Source of the DNA: Arcobacter ellisii
GTDB taxonomy: Bacteria; Campylobacterota; Campylobacteria; Campylobacterales; Arcobacteraceae
Length of the DNA: 64,000 bases
Assembly: GCF_003544915.1 (NCBI RefSeq)
Contig: NZ_CP032097.1
Location: 496,001-560,000 of the forward strand
Reading direction: 5' to 3'
How positions within the stretch are numbered: the first letter of the stretch is position 1; each line of letters starts with the position of its first letter. Below the pieces are notes generated by a model. The model saw nothing but the letters and a program-made list of their open reading frames with translations. It was not told the DNA's origin and did no database searches. This document shows, piece after piece, positions 26,709-36,971 of this stretch. Made by a program: the position numbers and the translations under genes.

Positions 26709-28274
26709 TTGAAAATCTTCAATTATAGACTTATTATATTCACACTTAGTATAATTTTTGGTGTTGTTTTTTCAATTCCATCATTATTACAAACAGATAC
26801 TGGTAAAAAAATCTCTTTAGGTCTTGATTTACAAGGCGGATTACATATGCTTTTAGGTGTAAATACACATGAAGCAGTAACTTCAAAAATCAAATCAGTT
26901 GCAACGTCAGTTAAATATTTTTCAGATGATGAAGAGCTTTTAATTGATGGTTTATCTATTGAAAATGATAGTGTTGTATTTTCTGTTTTAGATGCAGATG
27001 AAATACCTAAAATGGATGAGATGTTAAAACAAATAAATGGTTTAGAAATATCTAAAGAAGATTTAAAATACAGATTAAAACTTACTGCTGAAGATATTGA
27101 AAAAACAAAAGATTTAGCCGTTGCACAAGCTGTTGAAACTATCAGAAACAGACTTGACCAATTTGGTTTATCTGAACCTTCTGTATTAAGACAAGGTCAA
27201 ACAGATATTGTTGTTGAACTTCCAGGTATTAAAACTGCAGAAGATGAAAAAGCTGCACGTGAACTTATTTCAAAACCTGCAAACTTAGAGTTAATGGCAG
27301 TTGATGAAGAAAGAGCTGACCAAGCTAATACAATGACATCATCTCAGGCTGCATCTTATGGAGATGTGATTTTAGAGGATACAAATAATCCAAATATTAA
27401 ATATCTAGTAAAAGAGATTCCTATTTTAAATGGAAGTCAAGTTGTAGATGCACAAGTTGCATTTGACCAATCAAATCAACCAATAATTAATTTTACTCTT
27501 AATTCAACTGGAGCTAGAATTTTTGGTGAGTTTACAGGAAAAAATGTAGGGAAAAGACTTGCTGTTGTTCTAGATGGTAAAGTTTATTCTGCACCAAATA
27601 TTAGAGAGAGAATTGGTGGTGGAAGTGGACAAATTTCTGGTGGATTTACAATGGCTGAAGCTGGAAATGTTGCAATTGCATTAAGAAGTGGAGCTCTTCC
27701 TGCAACTGTTACCATGTTGGAAAAAAGAAGTGTTGGTCCATCTTTAGGAGCTGATTCTATTCAAGCTTCAATGATAGCTTTAATTTCAGGATTTGCATTA
27801 GTTTTTGTATTTATGGTTTTTTATTATAGACGAGCAGGAATTATTGCAAATATTGCACTTATTGTAAATATATTTATTATCATAGCAATAATGGCTCTTT
27901 TTGGAGCAACTTTAACACTTCCTGGAATGGCAGGAATTGTTCTTACTATAGGTATGGCAGTTGATGCGAATGTTATTATTACTGAAAGAATAAGAGAACT
28001 AATAAGAGAAGGTGCTTCAATACCAAAAGCAATAGAAGATGGGTATTCAAATGCAATGAGAGCAATTTTAGATGCAAATATCACTACACTTTTAGTTGCT
28101 GTTCTTTTATATGCTTATGGAACTGGACCTATTAAAGGTTTTGCGATTACTATTTCTATTGGTATTTTAGCTTCAATGTTAACAGCAATTTTAGGAACTC
28201 ATGGTATTTATGAAGCTTTAATGTCAAAAATATCAAAAGATAAAGATAGTAAAAAATGGTTTGGAGTAAAATAA
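26709..28274 (+). CDS. secD: Protein translocase subunit SecD
   Basis: An RND-type inner-membrane protein that uses the proton motive force to pull exported proteins through the SecYEG channel. The 521-residue protein has an N-terminal helix (about 5-24), the LGLDLQGGLHMLLGV motif, a large periplasmic region with ETIRNRLDQFGLSEPSV, and five C-terminal helices including GIVLTIGMAVDANVIITERIREL. The start is TTG with AAGGAAAA upstream. SecF follows with a one-base overlap. Confidence 0.97.
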   Translation: MKIFNYRLIIFTLSIIFGVVFSIPSLLQTDTGKKISLGLDLQGGLHMLLGVNTHEAVTSKIKSVATSVKYFSDDEELLIDGLSIENDSVVFSVLDADEIPKMDEMLKQINGLEISKEDLKYRLKLTAEDIEKTKDLAVAQAVETIRNRLDQFGLSEPSVLRQGQTDIVVELPGIKTAEDEKAARELISKPANLELMAVDEERADQANTMTSSQAASYGDVILEDTNNPNIKYLVKEIPILNGSQVVDAQVAFDQSNQPIINFTLNSTGARIFGEFTGKNVGKRLAVVLDGKVYSAPNIRERIGGGSGQISGGFTMAEAGNVAIALRSGALPATVTMLEKRSVGPSLGADSIQASMIALISGFALVFVFMVFYYRRAGIIANIALIVNIFIIIAIMALFGATLTLPGMAGIVLTIGMAVDANVIITERIRELIREGASIPKAIEDGYSNAMRAILDANITTLLVAVLLYAYGTGPIKGFAITISIGILASMLTAILGTHGIYEALMSKISKDKDSKKWFGVK

Positions 28275-29242
28275 TGGAAGTATTTAGCACAGAAAAAATA
28301 TATGATTTTATGAGAAAAAGATTTGCCTTTTTAGGTCTATCTTCTATTTTATTTATTGCTTCAATAGTTTTACTTTTTACAAAAGGTTTAAATTTTGGTA
28401 TTGATTTTGCAGGAGGTACAATTGTTCAAGTAAAATATGAACAAGTTGCACCAATTGATAAAATAAGAGATACTTTAAAAGCTACAAAATATGGTAATTC
28501 TATAATTACAAAATTTGGAAGTGATGAAGAAGTTGTTATTAGAATTACAGGAAGTAGTTCAGATTTAACAAATGATATCAGTGATGAAATGCACAAAATT
28601 TTAGTTCCAACGGGAAACTTTGAAATTAGAAGAATAGATATGGTTGGAGCTAAAGTTGGTGGAGAATTAAGAGAAAAAGGTTTAATGGCATTGTCATTAT
28701 CTTTAATCGTAATGTTGATTTATTTATCTGTTAGATTTGAATGGAGATTTGCAGTTGCTTCTGTTTTTGCATTGGTACATGATATTACTATTGCAATGGG
28801 AGCTATCTCTTTATTTAGTATTGAAGTAAATTTAGATATTTTAGCTGCAATTCTTACACTTTTGGGATATTCATTAAATGATACAATTATTGTATTTGAT
28901 AGAATTAGAGAGCAAATTCAAACTTCAAAAGCAAATGATTTAAAAGAAATTATCAATGAATCTGTAAGTAAAACTTTATCAAGAACAACTTTAACTTCAT
29001 TAACTACTTTATTTGTTGTTGCAACACTCTATTTCTTTGGTGGAGAGATTATAAATGGATTCTCATTTACTTTACTTGTAGGAATTATTGTAGGAACTTA
29101 CTCTTCAATATTTATTGCAGCATCATTTTTAGTACAATTAAATTTCTCAATAGATGATTTCAGAATTAAAGAATCAGAGAAAATAAAAAGACAAAAAGAG
29201 AAAGAAAAATTAAGAGCTATGTACGAACAAGGTACAGTTTAA
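28274..29242 (+). CDS. secF: Protein translocase subunit SecF
   Basis: Partner of SecD in the proton-driven export motor. From ATG 28274 it has 322 residues, a first helix at about 15-35, the GLNFGIDFAGGTIVQV motif, and a C-terminal membrane half with LLGYSLNDTIIVFDRIRE. An in-frame ATG 18 bases earlier lies within secD and is less likely. The SecD stop and SecF start share TAATG. A strong terminator follows. Confidence 0.96.
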   Translation: MEVFSTEKIYDFMRKRFAFLGLSSILFIASIVLLFTKGLNFGIDFAGGTIVQVKYEQVAPIDKIRDTLKATKYGNSIITKFGSDEEVVIRITGSSSDLTNDISDEMHKILVPTGNFEIRRIDMVGAKVGGELREKGLMALSLSLIVMLIYLSVRFEWRFAVASVFALVHDITIAMGAISLFSIEVNLDILAAILTLLGYSLNDTIIVFDRIREQIQTSKANDLKEIINESVSKTLSRTTLTSLTTLFVVATLYFFGGEIINGFSFTLLVGIIVGTYSSIFIAASFLVQLNFSIDDFRIKESEKIKRQKEKEKLRAMYEQGTV

Positions 29243-29270
29243 AAATAATCAGTTTTTATCATTGTTTTTT

Positions 29271-29304
29271 AAGGGAAAAGTTTTTTTACTTTTCCCTTTT
29301 TTAT
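29271..29304 (+). terminator. Rho-independent terminator after secF
   Basis: AAGGGAAAAG (29271-29280) pairs with CTTTTCCCTT (29289-29298) around a T-rich loop and is followed by a T run. It ends the yajC-secD-secF operon. The rest of the 29243-29509 gap is AT-rich promoter and leader sequence for the chemoreceptor gene. Confidence 0.88.
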
Positions 29305-29426
29305 TTTCTATAAATATTCATAAACTGCCATTAATAGAGAACTATCAAAATCAAAGTAATAAAAATAAGGTAAATAATTTTTTACTTTTTATACAAAAAT
29401 TTAATAACATTACATAATAATTATTA

Positions 29427-29432
29427 TATAAT
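29427..29432 (+). promoter_or_regulatory. Probable -10 box of the chemoreceptor gene
   Basis: TATAAT in the context ATTATTATATAATTTCCC lies about 78 bases before the ATG, giving a leader of roughly 70 bases. The region upstream is T-rich without a clear -35 box, as is usual in Campylobacterota. I see no obvious sigma-28 or sigma-54 motif. Confidence 0.45.
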
Positions 29433-29509
29433 TTCCCTATTTTGAATTAAAAATTATATTTCTTATATTTAATATAAACAAAAAATAAAATAAATAGTAG
29501 GATGGTTAT

Positions 29510-31879
29510 ATGGATTTTCTAAAAAAATCAGTTATTGCAAAAGTAATTTTTGTTTCTATCATTTCAATTATTATCTCAATGAGTATATTGACATATTTAG
29601 TTGTTAGTAATACTTCAAAAGCTATGAAAAATAGTAATGAAATGTCAATTAGTAAAGAGTTATCTTTATTAGTAGAAAATATAAATACTTTTAACAAAGT
29701 GGCGAAAACAGGTGCTAATGTAAATGGCGATATTTTTTTAAATATGGTTGATGGCATAAAGATAAATAAAAATCAAAGTGTAAAAGTAGGCGAGTTTGAA
29801 ACACCTGCTCTTTTAATAGATAATGAAGTTGTAAATCTAAATTTCAAAATTGTTGATGAATTTACAAAAATGACAAAAGGTTCTGTTGCAACAATTTTTG
29901 TGAGAAAAGGTGACGATTTTATAAGAGTTAGCACAAGTTTGAAAAAGGAAGATGGAAATAGAGCAATTGGAACAAAATTAGATATAAGCCATCCAGGTTA
30001 TAAAAAAGTTTTAGAAGGAGAGACTTATTTAGGAAAAGCTGTTTTATTTGGAAAAAGTTATATGACAAAATATATTCCAATAAAGCAAGATGGTGAAGTA
30101 ATTGCAATTGCATTTATTGGTTCAGATATAAGTGAAGATTTGGCACATCTTACAGAAACAATTAATAGTAAAAAGATTGGAAAAACAGGTTATTACTACA
30201 TTATTGATTCAAATGAAAAATCAAAAAAATATGGATATTTTTTAGTTCATCCAAAATTAAAAGATAAATCAGCTTTAGAGTTGGTTGATACAAATGGAGT
30301 TTCATTTGTAAAAGAGATGTTGACTAAAAAAGAAGGACAATTAAATTATTTATGGGAAGGCTTAGATAAATTTGTATTCTTTAAAACATATGAGGAATGG
30401 AATTGGTTGATAGTTGGAGGAGTTAGTTCAAATGAAATATTTGAAGAGGCAAATAAAATTATGTATCTAATAATTATTTTATCAATTATAACTGTTTTGA
30501 TTATCTCAATATCAATATTTATCTCAATGAAGGTTTTATTAAAATCTTTAACAAATATTAAAAATGGTTTATTATCATTTTTTCAATATTTGAATAGAGA
30601 AACAAACAGTATAAATAAAATTGATATTAATTCAGAAGATGAATTTGGTGTTATGGCTAAACAAATCAATGAAAATATTGAAAAAATTGAAAAAACAGTT
30701 AAAGATGATAGAAAATTAATTGATGAAACAATAATAGTTTTAAATGAGTTTGAACAAGGAGATTTATGTCAAAGATTAAATGTTTCAGTTGATAATCCAG
30801 CGCTAATGGAATTAAAAACAGTTTTAAATAAAATGGCAGATAATCTTGAAACAAATATTGAAATAATTTTAAATATTTTAGAACAGTATAGTAATTATAA
30901 TTATCTAAATAAAATTCCTACAAAAGATTTAAAAGCACATTTATTAAAACTTGCAAATGGTGTTAATACTTTAGGTGGTTCAATAACAGAAATGTTAGTT
31001 GAAAATAAATCTATGGGATTAACTTTAGATGAAACTTCAAATGATTTATTAAAAAATGTGGATAACTTAAATCATAGTTCAACTGAAGCAGCTTCAAGTT
31101 TAGAACAAACAGCTGCTGCGTTAGAAGAGATTACAAGTAACATTAGAAATACTACTGAAAATATTGCAAAAATGGCTACTTTTTCAAATGAAGTTACAAA
31201 ATCAGCTGTTGATGGAGAAAAATTAGCAACTCAAACAACAACTGCAATGGAAGATATTAATACACAAGTTAGTGCAATAAATGAAGCAATAACTGTAATT
31301 GATCAAATTGCATTCCAAACAAATATTTTATCTTTAAATGCTGCCGTTGAAGCAGCAACTGCAGGAGAAGCTGGAAAAGGATTTGCGGTTGTTGCTCAAG
31401 AAGTGAGAAATCTTGCTTCAAGAAGTGCAGAAGCTGCTCGTGAAATAAAAGCGATAGTTGAAAATGCAACATCAAAAGCAAATCAAGGAAAAGAGATTGC
31501 TTCAAATATGATTCAAGGCTATAAACAATTGAATGAAAATATTTCTAATACAACAAAATTAATTTTTGATGTAGAAAATGCTTCAAAAGAACAATTATTA
31601 GGAATAGAACAAATAAATGATGCAATTAATCGACTAGATCAACAAACTCAACAAAATGCTATGATAGCATCAGAAGCAAAAAATGTTGCAATAATTACAG
31701 ATGAAATATCAAAACTTGTAGTAAGTAGTGCTAATAAAAAAGAGTTTGAAGGTAAAGATAATGTTAAAGCAAAAAATGTTACAACTAACGAGAAAAAAGT
31801 AGAAGAAAAAATTTTAAAAGATAAAACTGAATATAATTCTATAAAAAAACATCAAGAAGATGATTGGGAAAGTTTTTAG
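29510..31879 (+). CDS. Methyl-accepting chemotaxis protein with periplasmic Cache domain and C-terminal DWESF
   Basis: A transmembrane chemoreceptor of 789 residues. Helix 1 is at about 8-32. A periplasmic Cache_3-Cache_2-type sensor (about 55-315) includes [28 protein letters not shown] and the second module [10 protein letters not shown]...WNWLIVGG. Helix 2 is at about 320-345, followed by HAMP-like sequence and a long coiled linker. The signalling hairpin is [19 protein letters not shown] with [19 protein letters not shown] flexible Lys-rich tail ends in DWESF, which fits the xWxxF-type pentapeptide that tethers CheR or CheB in enterobacteria (NWETF). The ligand cannot be predicted. GTAGGATGG precedes the ATG. 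Confidence 0.93.
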   Translation: MDFLKKSVIAKVIFVSIISIIISMSILTYLVVSNTSKAMKNSNEMSISKELSLLVENINTFNKVAKTGANVNGDIFLNMVDGIKINKNQSVKVGEFETPALLIDNEVVNLNFKIVDEFTKMTKGSVATIFVRKGDDFIRVSTSLKKEDGNRAIGTKLDISHPGYKKVLEGETYLGKAVLFGKSYMTKYIPIKQDGEVIAIAFIGSDISEDLAHLTETINSKKIGKTGYYYIIDSNEKSKKYGYFLVHPKLKDKSALELVDTNGVSFVKEMLTKKEGQLNYLWEGLDKFVFFKTYEEWNWLIVGGVSSNEIFEEANKIMYLIIILSIITVLIISISIFISMKVLLKSLTNIKNGLLSFFQYLNRETNSINKIDINSEDEFGVMAKQINENIEKIEKTVKDDRKLIDETIIVLNEFEQGDLCQRLNVSVDNPALMELKTVLNKMADNLETNIEIILNILEQYSNYNYLNKIPTKDLKAHLLKLANGVNTLGGSITEMLVENKSMGLTLDETSNDLLKNVDNLNHSSTEAASSLEQTAAALEEITSNIRNTTENIAKMATFSNEVTKSAVDGEKLATQTTTAMEDINTQVSAINEAITVIDQIAFQTNILSLNAAVEAATAGEAGKGFAVVAQEVRNLASRSAEAAREIKAIVENATSKANQGKEIASNMIQGYKQLNENISNTTKLIFDVENASKEQLLGIEQINDAINRLDQQTQQNAMIASEAKNVAIITDEISKLVVSSANKKEFEGKDNVKAKNVTTNEKKVEEKILKDKTEYNSIKKHQEDDWESF

Positions 31880-31903
31880 TATCTTTTTATGAGGTGAATT
31901 TTG

Positions 31904-32371
31904 ATGATAGAAAATATAAAATCTAAGTTTGATTTAATTACATCTGAAAATGGAAAAAATTGGTTATTGGCTTTAAATTGGATTTTAGTTTTAGAATTTC
32001 TATCTTCAATTATTGAATATGAATTTTTAGATAAATCAGAAAAATATATTGAACATATCCCTGATGGGATTTTCAAAGAGTTATTAGTAGCTCTTATGGT
32101 AGTTTTTTTTGTTTGGTATACTGTATATAATTTTATTTTTATGAAAAAAGAACAATTTCTTTTATTATCACTTTATTTATCAATTTGTTTGTATCTTCTT
32201 GTAACTCACGATTTGTCTTTTAATCTTTTATTACACAATCTTAATATTTTTGAGCTTATTGAAAATGGTTTTGGTTTTTATTTGATTGTTCAAATATCAC
32301 TAAAAATTATAATTTTATATTTAATTTATAAGATGATAATTGCAATTAAAAATAGAAATAAGATTCTTTAA
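31904..32371 (+). CDS. Unknown four-helix integral membrane protein
   Basis: A 155-residue protein I do not recognise. Hydrophobic segments at about 20-36, 58-80, 86-105 and 122-150 suggest four transmembrane helices, with short charged loops and a basic C-terminus (KNRNKIL). No catalytic motif is visible. The size and helix layout recall small ion-channel-like or ion-transporter-like proteins, but nothing identifies it. GAGGTG precedes TTG-ATG, and either codon could start it. It lies 24 bases after the chemoreceptor gene and may be cotranscribed with it. Confidence 0.7.
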   Translation: MIENIKSKFDLITSENGKNWLLALNWILVLEFLSSIIEYEFLDKSEKYIEHIPDGIFKELLVALMVVFFVWYTVYNFIFMKKEQFLLLSLYLSICLYLLVTHDLSFNLLLHNLNIFELIENGFGFYLIVQISLKIIILYLIYKMIIAIKNRNKIL

Positions 32372-32456
32372 ATCATTAGTTGGAAAGCATTTTTTTATCA
32401 TTTTTTAGTTAATATATTTGCCTTAATAAAAAGCAAAAATTATAAAAAGGATAAAA

Positions 32457-32801
32457 ATGGATTGGGGTAAAGTAATTTATATTTTCTTCTCACTAATGTC
32501 TTTAACAACAACAGCAGGTTTCATCTATGAACCAAACGCAATTGCACTATTTATAGCAGCTGGCGTAAATGTAATTTCAACAATACTAAAGCTAGGTGTA
32601 AAAAATTTACTCGCTGCTGAATTGTTAGCAAGTTCATTAGTTGCTGATTTACACCTAATTCCAGCTTTTATGGTATTAACTTTTACAGATAATGTAGCTT
32701 TAACTATTTCTTTAGCAATAGGTGCAATCGTTGCTAATATTTTCTCTGTAGCTTTAGCTTTAATAGAGAGTGCAAAAAGTCAAGATAAGGAAGAGTTTTA
32801 A
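32457..32801 (+). CDS. DUF6394 family membrane protein
   Basis: A 114-residue inner-membrane protein of unknown function with three to four hydrophobic stretches (about 5-20, 26-44, 50-75 and 80-103). I assign it to DUF6394 from memory of the sequence [25 protein letters not shown] and of its place upstream of leuS in Campylobacterota. AAAAGGA precedes the ATG. Its stop overlaps the leuS start by one base, so it is coupled to leuS translation. Confidence 0.75.
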   Translation: MDWGKVIYIFFSLMSLTTTAGFIYEPNAIALFIAAGVNVISTILKLGVKNLLAAELLASSLVADLHLIPAFMVLTFTDNVALTISLAIGAIVANIFSVALALIESAKSQDKEEF

Positions 32802-35266
32802 TGGAATATAATTCAAAAGATATTGAAAAAAAATGGCAAAATTTTTGGAGTGAAAAACAATCTTTTGAGCCAAGTGATGATTTAACAAAAGAAAAAAAAT
32901 ATATTTTAAGTATGTTCCCATATCCAAGTGGTAGAATCCACATGGGACACGTAAGAAATTATTGTTTGGGTGATGCTTTTGCACGTCATTTTAGAAAAGA
33001 AAAATTTAATGTTTTACATCCAATTGGATGGGATAGTTTTGGAATGCCAGCAGAAAATGCTGCAATAAAACATAAACTTCATCCAAAAAAATGGACTTAT
33101 GAAAATATTGGTTATATGAGAGAAGAGCTAAGATCTCTTGGTTTATCTTTTTCTGAAACAAGAGAGTTTGCAACAAGTGATGAACTTTATACAAAATGGG
33201 AACAAGAATTCATCATTAAAATGCATGAAGCAGGAATTATTTATAGAAAATCTGCAATTGTTAATTGGTGTCCACATGACCAAACAGTTTTAGCAAATGA
33301 ACAACTTGAAGAGGGATGTTGTTGGAGATGTGGAACTGAAGTTGTACAAAAAGAGATGCCAGGATATTATGTAGCAATTACGAAATATGCACAAGAATTA
33401 CTTGATGATTTACAAGTTTTAAAAAATGATTGGCCAAGTCAAGTTTTAACAATGCAAGAAAATTGGATTGGAAGAAGTGAAGGTTTAGAGTTTAAATTTG
33501 AATTATCAGTGGAATCAAAAGCAAAACTTGAAAGATCTTTTAGTAAATATTTTGTGTTTACTACACGTCCTGATACTATTTACGGAGTTTCATATTCAGC
33601 ACTTGCACCTGAACATCCAATTGTTAAATATATAGTTGAAAATAATCTTTTACCAGAGAAAAAAATTAAAGCTATCAAAGAAATGCAAAAAATTTCAGAA
33701 AGAGATAGAGCTACTCAAGAAAAAGAGGGAGTTTCACTTGAAATTGATGTTATGCATCCGTTAACTGGCGAAAAAATTCCTGTTTGGGTTGCAAATTTTG
33801 TATTAAGCTCTTATGGTGGAGGAGCTGTTATGGCAGTTCCAGCCCATGACCAAAGAGATTTTGAGTTTGCAAAAAAATATGATTTACCAATGAAACAAGT
33901 AATAGTTGGAAGTGAAGGAATAATTGAAAATTTAACTGAAGCTTACACTGCTGAAGGTACACTAATTGATAGTGAAGGATTTACTGGACTTCCAAATACA
34001 AAAGCAAAAAAAGCGATAATTTATCACTTTGAACAAAACTCTTTAGGTTCAAAACAAATTAATTTTAAACTAAGAGACTGGGGAGTTTCAAGACAAAGAT
34101 ATTGGGGGGCACCAATTCCATTTATTCATTGTGATGATTGTGGACTTGTAGCTGAAAAAATTGAGAATTTACCAGTTGCTTTACCTGAAGATGTTGAAAT
34201 AACAGGAGAAGGAAATCCTTTAGATACTCATCCAACATGGAAACATTGTTCTTGTCCAAATTGTGGAAAACCAGCTCTTAGAGAAACAGATACATTAGAT
34301 ACATTTGTTCAATCTTCATGGTATTTTTTAAGATATGCAACAAATCCAAAATCTTGGAATGAAGTAGGAATTTCAAAAGCTGATAGTGATTATTGGATGG
34401 ATGTTGACCAATATATTGGTGGAATTGAACATGCAATTTTACACTTATTATATGCAAGATTTTTCACAAAAGTATTAAATGATTTAGGTTATACAAATTC
34501 AAGAGAGCCATTTAAAAGATTACTTACACAAGGTATGGTACTTAAAGATGGTGCAAAAATGTCTAAATCTAAAGGAAATGTTGTAGATCCTGATTTAATA
34601 GTTGAAAAATATGGTGCAGATACAGCAAGATTGTTTATGTTATTTGCTGCACCACCAACAAAAGAGCTTGAATGGAATGATAGTGCTGTTGATGGAGCAT
34701 ATAGATTTATAAAAAAATTCTTTGAAAGAGCAACAAATGTGACTTCAAATGGATTGGCAAATTTTAAATCTATAAATCATTCAGGATTAAATAAAGAAGA
34801 AAAAGAAGCAAGAAAAAAAGTATATGAAGCATTGGTTAAATCAAATGAAGTATTTACAAAAACTTATACTTTTAATACATTAATTGCTTCATCAATGGAA
34901 GCATTAAATGCTTTACAAGTACAAAAAAATGAGTCAGTTTGGGCAGAGGGTTATTATATTTTAACAAATATTTTAGAACCAATTATTCCTCATGCTTGTT
35001 GGGAATTATCAAATAGTCTATTTAATCTTGAAAATTTTGATGGTAAATTAGAGGTTAAAGAAGAAGTATTTAAGTTAGAATCTATTATTTTAGCAGTTAC
35101 AGTTAATGGTAAAAAAAGATGTGAAATTGAAGTTACTCCAAATGCTTCAAAAGAAGAAATTTTAGCCCAAGCAAAAGTAGCCGCAGCTAAATGGTTAGGT
35201 GAAAATGAATTATTAAAAGAGATAGTTGTACCTAATAAATTGGTAAACTTCGTTATAAAAGGATAA
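32801..35266 (+). CDS. leuS: Leucyl-tRNA synthetase
   Basis: A class Ia aminoacyl-tRNA synthetase that charges tRNA(Leu). At 821 residues it has the HIGH-type motif [13 protein letters not shown] (about 43-55), a zinc-like CxxC region, the CP1 editing domain with [12 protein letters not shown] and the [12 protein letters not shown] segment, the KMSKS motif [13 protein letters not shown] (about 584-596), and a C-terminal anticodon domain. The start overlaps the DUF6394 stop. LptE and folC follow, as in Campylobacter. Confidence 0.98.
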   Translation: MEYNSKDIEKKWQNFWSEKQSFEPSDDLTKEKKYILSMFPYPSGRIHMGHVRNYCLGDAFARHFRKEKFNVLHPIGWDSFGMPAENAAIKHKLHPKKWTYENIGYMREELRSLGLSFSETREFATSDELYTKWEQEFIIKMHEAGIIYRKSAIVNWCPHDQTVLANEQLEEGCCWRCGTEVVQKEMPGYYVAITKYAQELLDDLQVLKNDWPSQVLTMQENWIGRSEGLEFKFELSVESKAKLERSFSKYFVFTTRPDTIYGVSYSALAPEHPIVKYIVENNLLPEKKIKAIKEMQKISERDRATQEKEGVSLEIDVMHPLTGEKIPVWVANFVLSSYGGGAVMAVPAHDQRDFEFAKKYDLPMKQVIVGSEGIIENLTEAYTAEGTLIDSEGFTGLPNTKAKKAIIYHFEQNSLGSKQINFKLRDWGVSRQRYWGAPIPFIHCDDCGLVAEKIENLPVALPEDVEITGEGNPLDTHPTWKHCSCPNCGKPALRETDTLDTFVQSSWYFLRYATNPKSWNEVGISKADSDYWMDVDQYIGGIEHAILHLLYARFFTKVLNDLGYTNSREPFKRLLTQGMVLKDGAKMSKSKGNVVDPDLIVEKYGADTARLFMLFAAPPTKELEWNDSAVDGAYRFIKKFFERATNVTSNGLANFKSINHSGLNKEEKEARKKVYEALVKSNEVFTKTYTFNTLIASSMEALNALQVQKNESVWAEGYYILTNILEPIIPHACWELSNSLFNLENFDGKLEVKEEVFKLESIILAVTVNGKKRCEIEVTPNASKEEILAQAKVAAAKWLGENELLKEIVVPNKLVNFVIKG

Positions 35267-35274
35267 AAACAGTT

Positions 35275-35799
35275 ATGCATATTTCTAAGACTTTACTATT
35301 TTTTGTTTTTACAATCAGTATAGCTTTTTTTATTAATGCTTGTGGGTATAAACCTTCAACTTATTATGCTAAAAAAGAGATGGAAGGAAATGTTTTTGTT
35401 AAACTTGATGTTAGTTTAGAAGACCCAAGAAACTCTGTTTTAGTAAAAGATGCAGTAAATAAAATTTTACTTCAAAAACTTGATTCAAAAATAGTAAATG
35501 ATAGAAATCGTGCAGATGTTATTATGAATTTAGGTATTAATTCTGTAAGTATAACAACTTTACAATATGATGAAGAGGGTTATAATAAACTTTATAAGGC
35601 AGAAGTAGTTATAAAAGTTGAGTATTTTAGAAAAGATGATGGAATAAAAAAATCATTTATAGTTGATGGTGAGTATGATTTCTCAATTGATATTGGAACA
35701 ACACTTACTGATTCAAATAGATTTGATGCCATTTCAAATGCATCAACTAAAGCTGTAGATGAAATTTTATCAAAAATTGCAGTTGCATCTTTTAAATAA
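35275..35799 (+). CDS. lptE: LPS-assembly lipoprotein LptE-like
   Basis: A 174-residue outer-membrane lipoprotein. The signal peptide ends in the lipobox INAC followed by GYKPSTYYAKK; the Cys is at about residue 23. GYxPS after the lipid Cys is typical of LptE/RlpB, which plugs the LptD barrel in lipopolysaccharide export. The rest is a mixed alpha/beta domain. It lies between leuS and folC, the position I recall for Cj1090 (lptE) in C. jejuni. It overlaps folC by one base. LptE sequences diverge strongly, so the call leans on lipobox and synteny. Confidence 0.78.
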   Translation: MHISKTLLFFVFTISIAFFINACGYKPSTYYAKKEMEGNVFVKLDVSLEDPRNSVLVKDAVNKILLQKLDSKIVNDRNRADVIMNLGINSVSITTLQYDEEGYNKLYKAEVVIKVEYFRKDDGIKKSFIVDGEYDFSIDIGTTLTDSNRFDAISNASTKAVDEILSKIAVASFK

Positions 35800-36971
35800 T
35801 GTTAGTTAATTTAAAAAAAGTAAATTTAGAAGAGTTTTTGAAATATAAAACTCTTTATTATGACAAGATAGATTTTAGTATTGTAAAATCTTCTTGGGAT
35901 AAACTCTCAACAAAAATAAAACTTCCTTTTGTAATTCATATTGTGGGAACAAATGGAAAAGGAAGTACAGGAAGATTTTTAGCTCATTATTTACACAAAA
36001 AAGATTTCAAAGTTTTACATTATAGTTCTCCTCATATTTTAAAATTCAATGAAAGAATTTGGATAAATGGAAGTGATGTTCGTGATGAAAATTTGGAAAT
36101 TGCTCATCAATTTTTACAAGATTTATTTGAAATAGAACTTTTAGAAAAATTAACATATTTTGAATATACCACTCTTTTGGCTTTTTATTTATCAAAAGAT
36201 TTTGATTATTTAGTTTTAGAAGCTGGACTTGGAGGAGAGTTTGATGCAACAAATGTTGTAGAAAATAATCTTTCATTAATTACAACAATAGGTTTAGATC
36301 ATCAAAGTTTTTTAGGAAACACAGTTGAAGAAATAGCCTCAACTAAAATGCGCTCAGTTGATAATAAAATGCTTATTGGTTATCAAGTTTTTCCTGAAGT
36401 TTTAGAAACAGCATATAAAGTAAAAGAGCAAATAAAACAACAAAGAAACAAAGATATTAAAATCATTGAAGTTAAAGAGTTTGACAAATATGAATTAAAT
36501 CCTAAATTTGCAACTTTTCTAAAAAGAAATTTACATTTAGTAATTGCATGTTTGAATGAACTTAAAATTCCACTTGATTTAAAACTTTTTGATGATACAC
36601 CACTTTTTGGAAGATGCCAAAAAGTTTTAAAAAATGTAACTGTTGATGTGGGTCATAATCCACTTGCTGCTTTGGTTTTAGCAAATGAGTTTAAAAACAA
36701 AAAAATAAATCTTATTTATAACTCTTACAAAGATAAAGATTATGAAACAGTTTTAAAAATATTAAAACCTATAATTAAAACTATTACAATAATAGAACTT
36801 GAAGATAAAAGAATAGTAGAAAAAGAAGAGTTAGAAAAACTAATAAAACAATTAGAATTAGCAAATAATAAGACAATAAAAATAGAAGAAAATGAAGAGT
36901 ATTTAGTATTTGGTTCATTTTTAGTTGTTGAAAAATTTTTAACTTTGATTGGTTATGATGCAAACTCTTGA
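35799..36971 (+). CDS. folC: Bifunctional folylpolyglutamate/dihydrofolate synthase
   Basis: An ATP-dependent Mur-ligase-family enzyme that adds glutamate to dihydropteroate and to reduced folates. The 390-residue protein has the P-loop VGTNGKGSTGRFL (about 50-62), SSPHILKFNERIWING, the YFEYTTLLAF segment, EAGLGGEFDATNVV, and GLDHQSFLGNTVEEIASTK. In the C-terminal domain, VDVGHNPLAA is a family landmark. The start overlaps the lptE stop, and the stop overlaps the start of the helicase gene. Confidence 0.93.
   Translation: MLVNLKKVNLEEFLKYKTLYYDKIDFSIVKSSWDKLSTKIKLPFVIHIVGTNGKGSTGRFLAHYLHKKDFKVLHYSSPHILKFNERIWINGSDVRDENLEIAHQFLQDLFEIELLEKLTYFEYTTLLAFYLSKDFDYLVLEAGLGGEFDATNVVENNLSLITTIGLDHQSFLGNTVEEIASTKMRSVDNKMLIGYQVFPEVLETAYKVKEQIKQQRNKDIKIIEVKEFDKYELNPKFATFLKRNLHLVIACLNELKIPLDLKLFDDTPLFGRCQKVLKNVTVDVGHNPLAALVLANEFKNKKINLIYNSYKDKDYETVLKILKPIIKTITIIELEDKRIVEKEELEKLIKQLELANNKTIKIEENEEYLVFGSFLVVEKFLTLIGYDANS

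Noticed and set aside
34104-34112. G run in leuS as a phase-variable tract
   Set aside because: It encodes the conserved YWGAP segment, is short, and lies in an essential gene.
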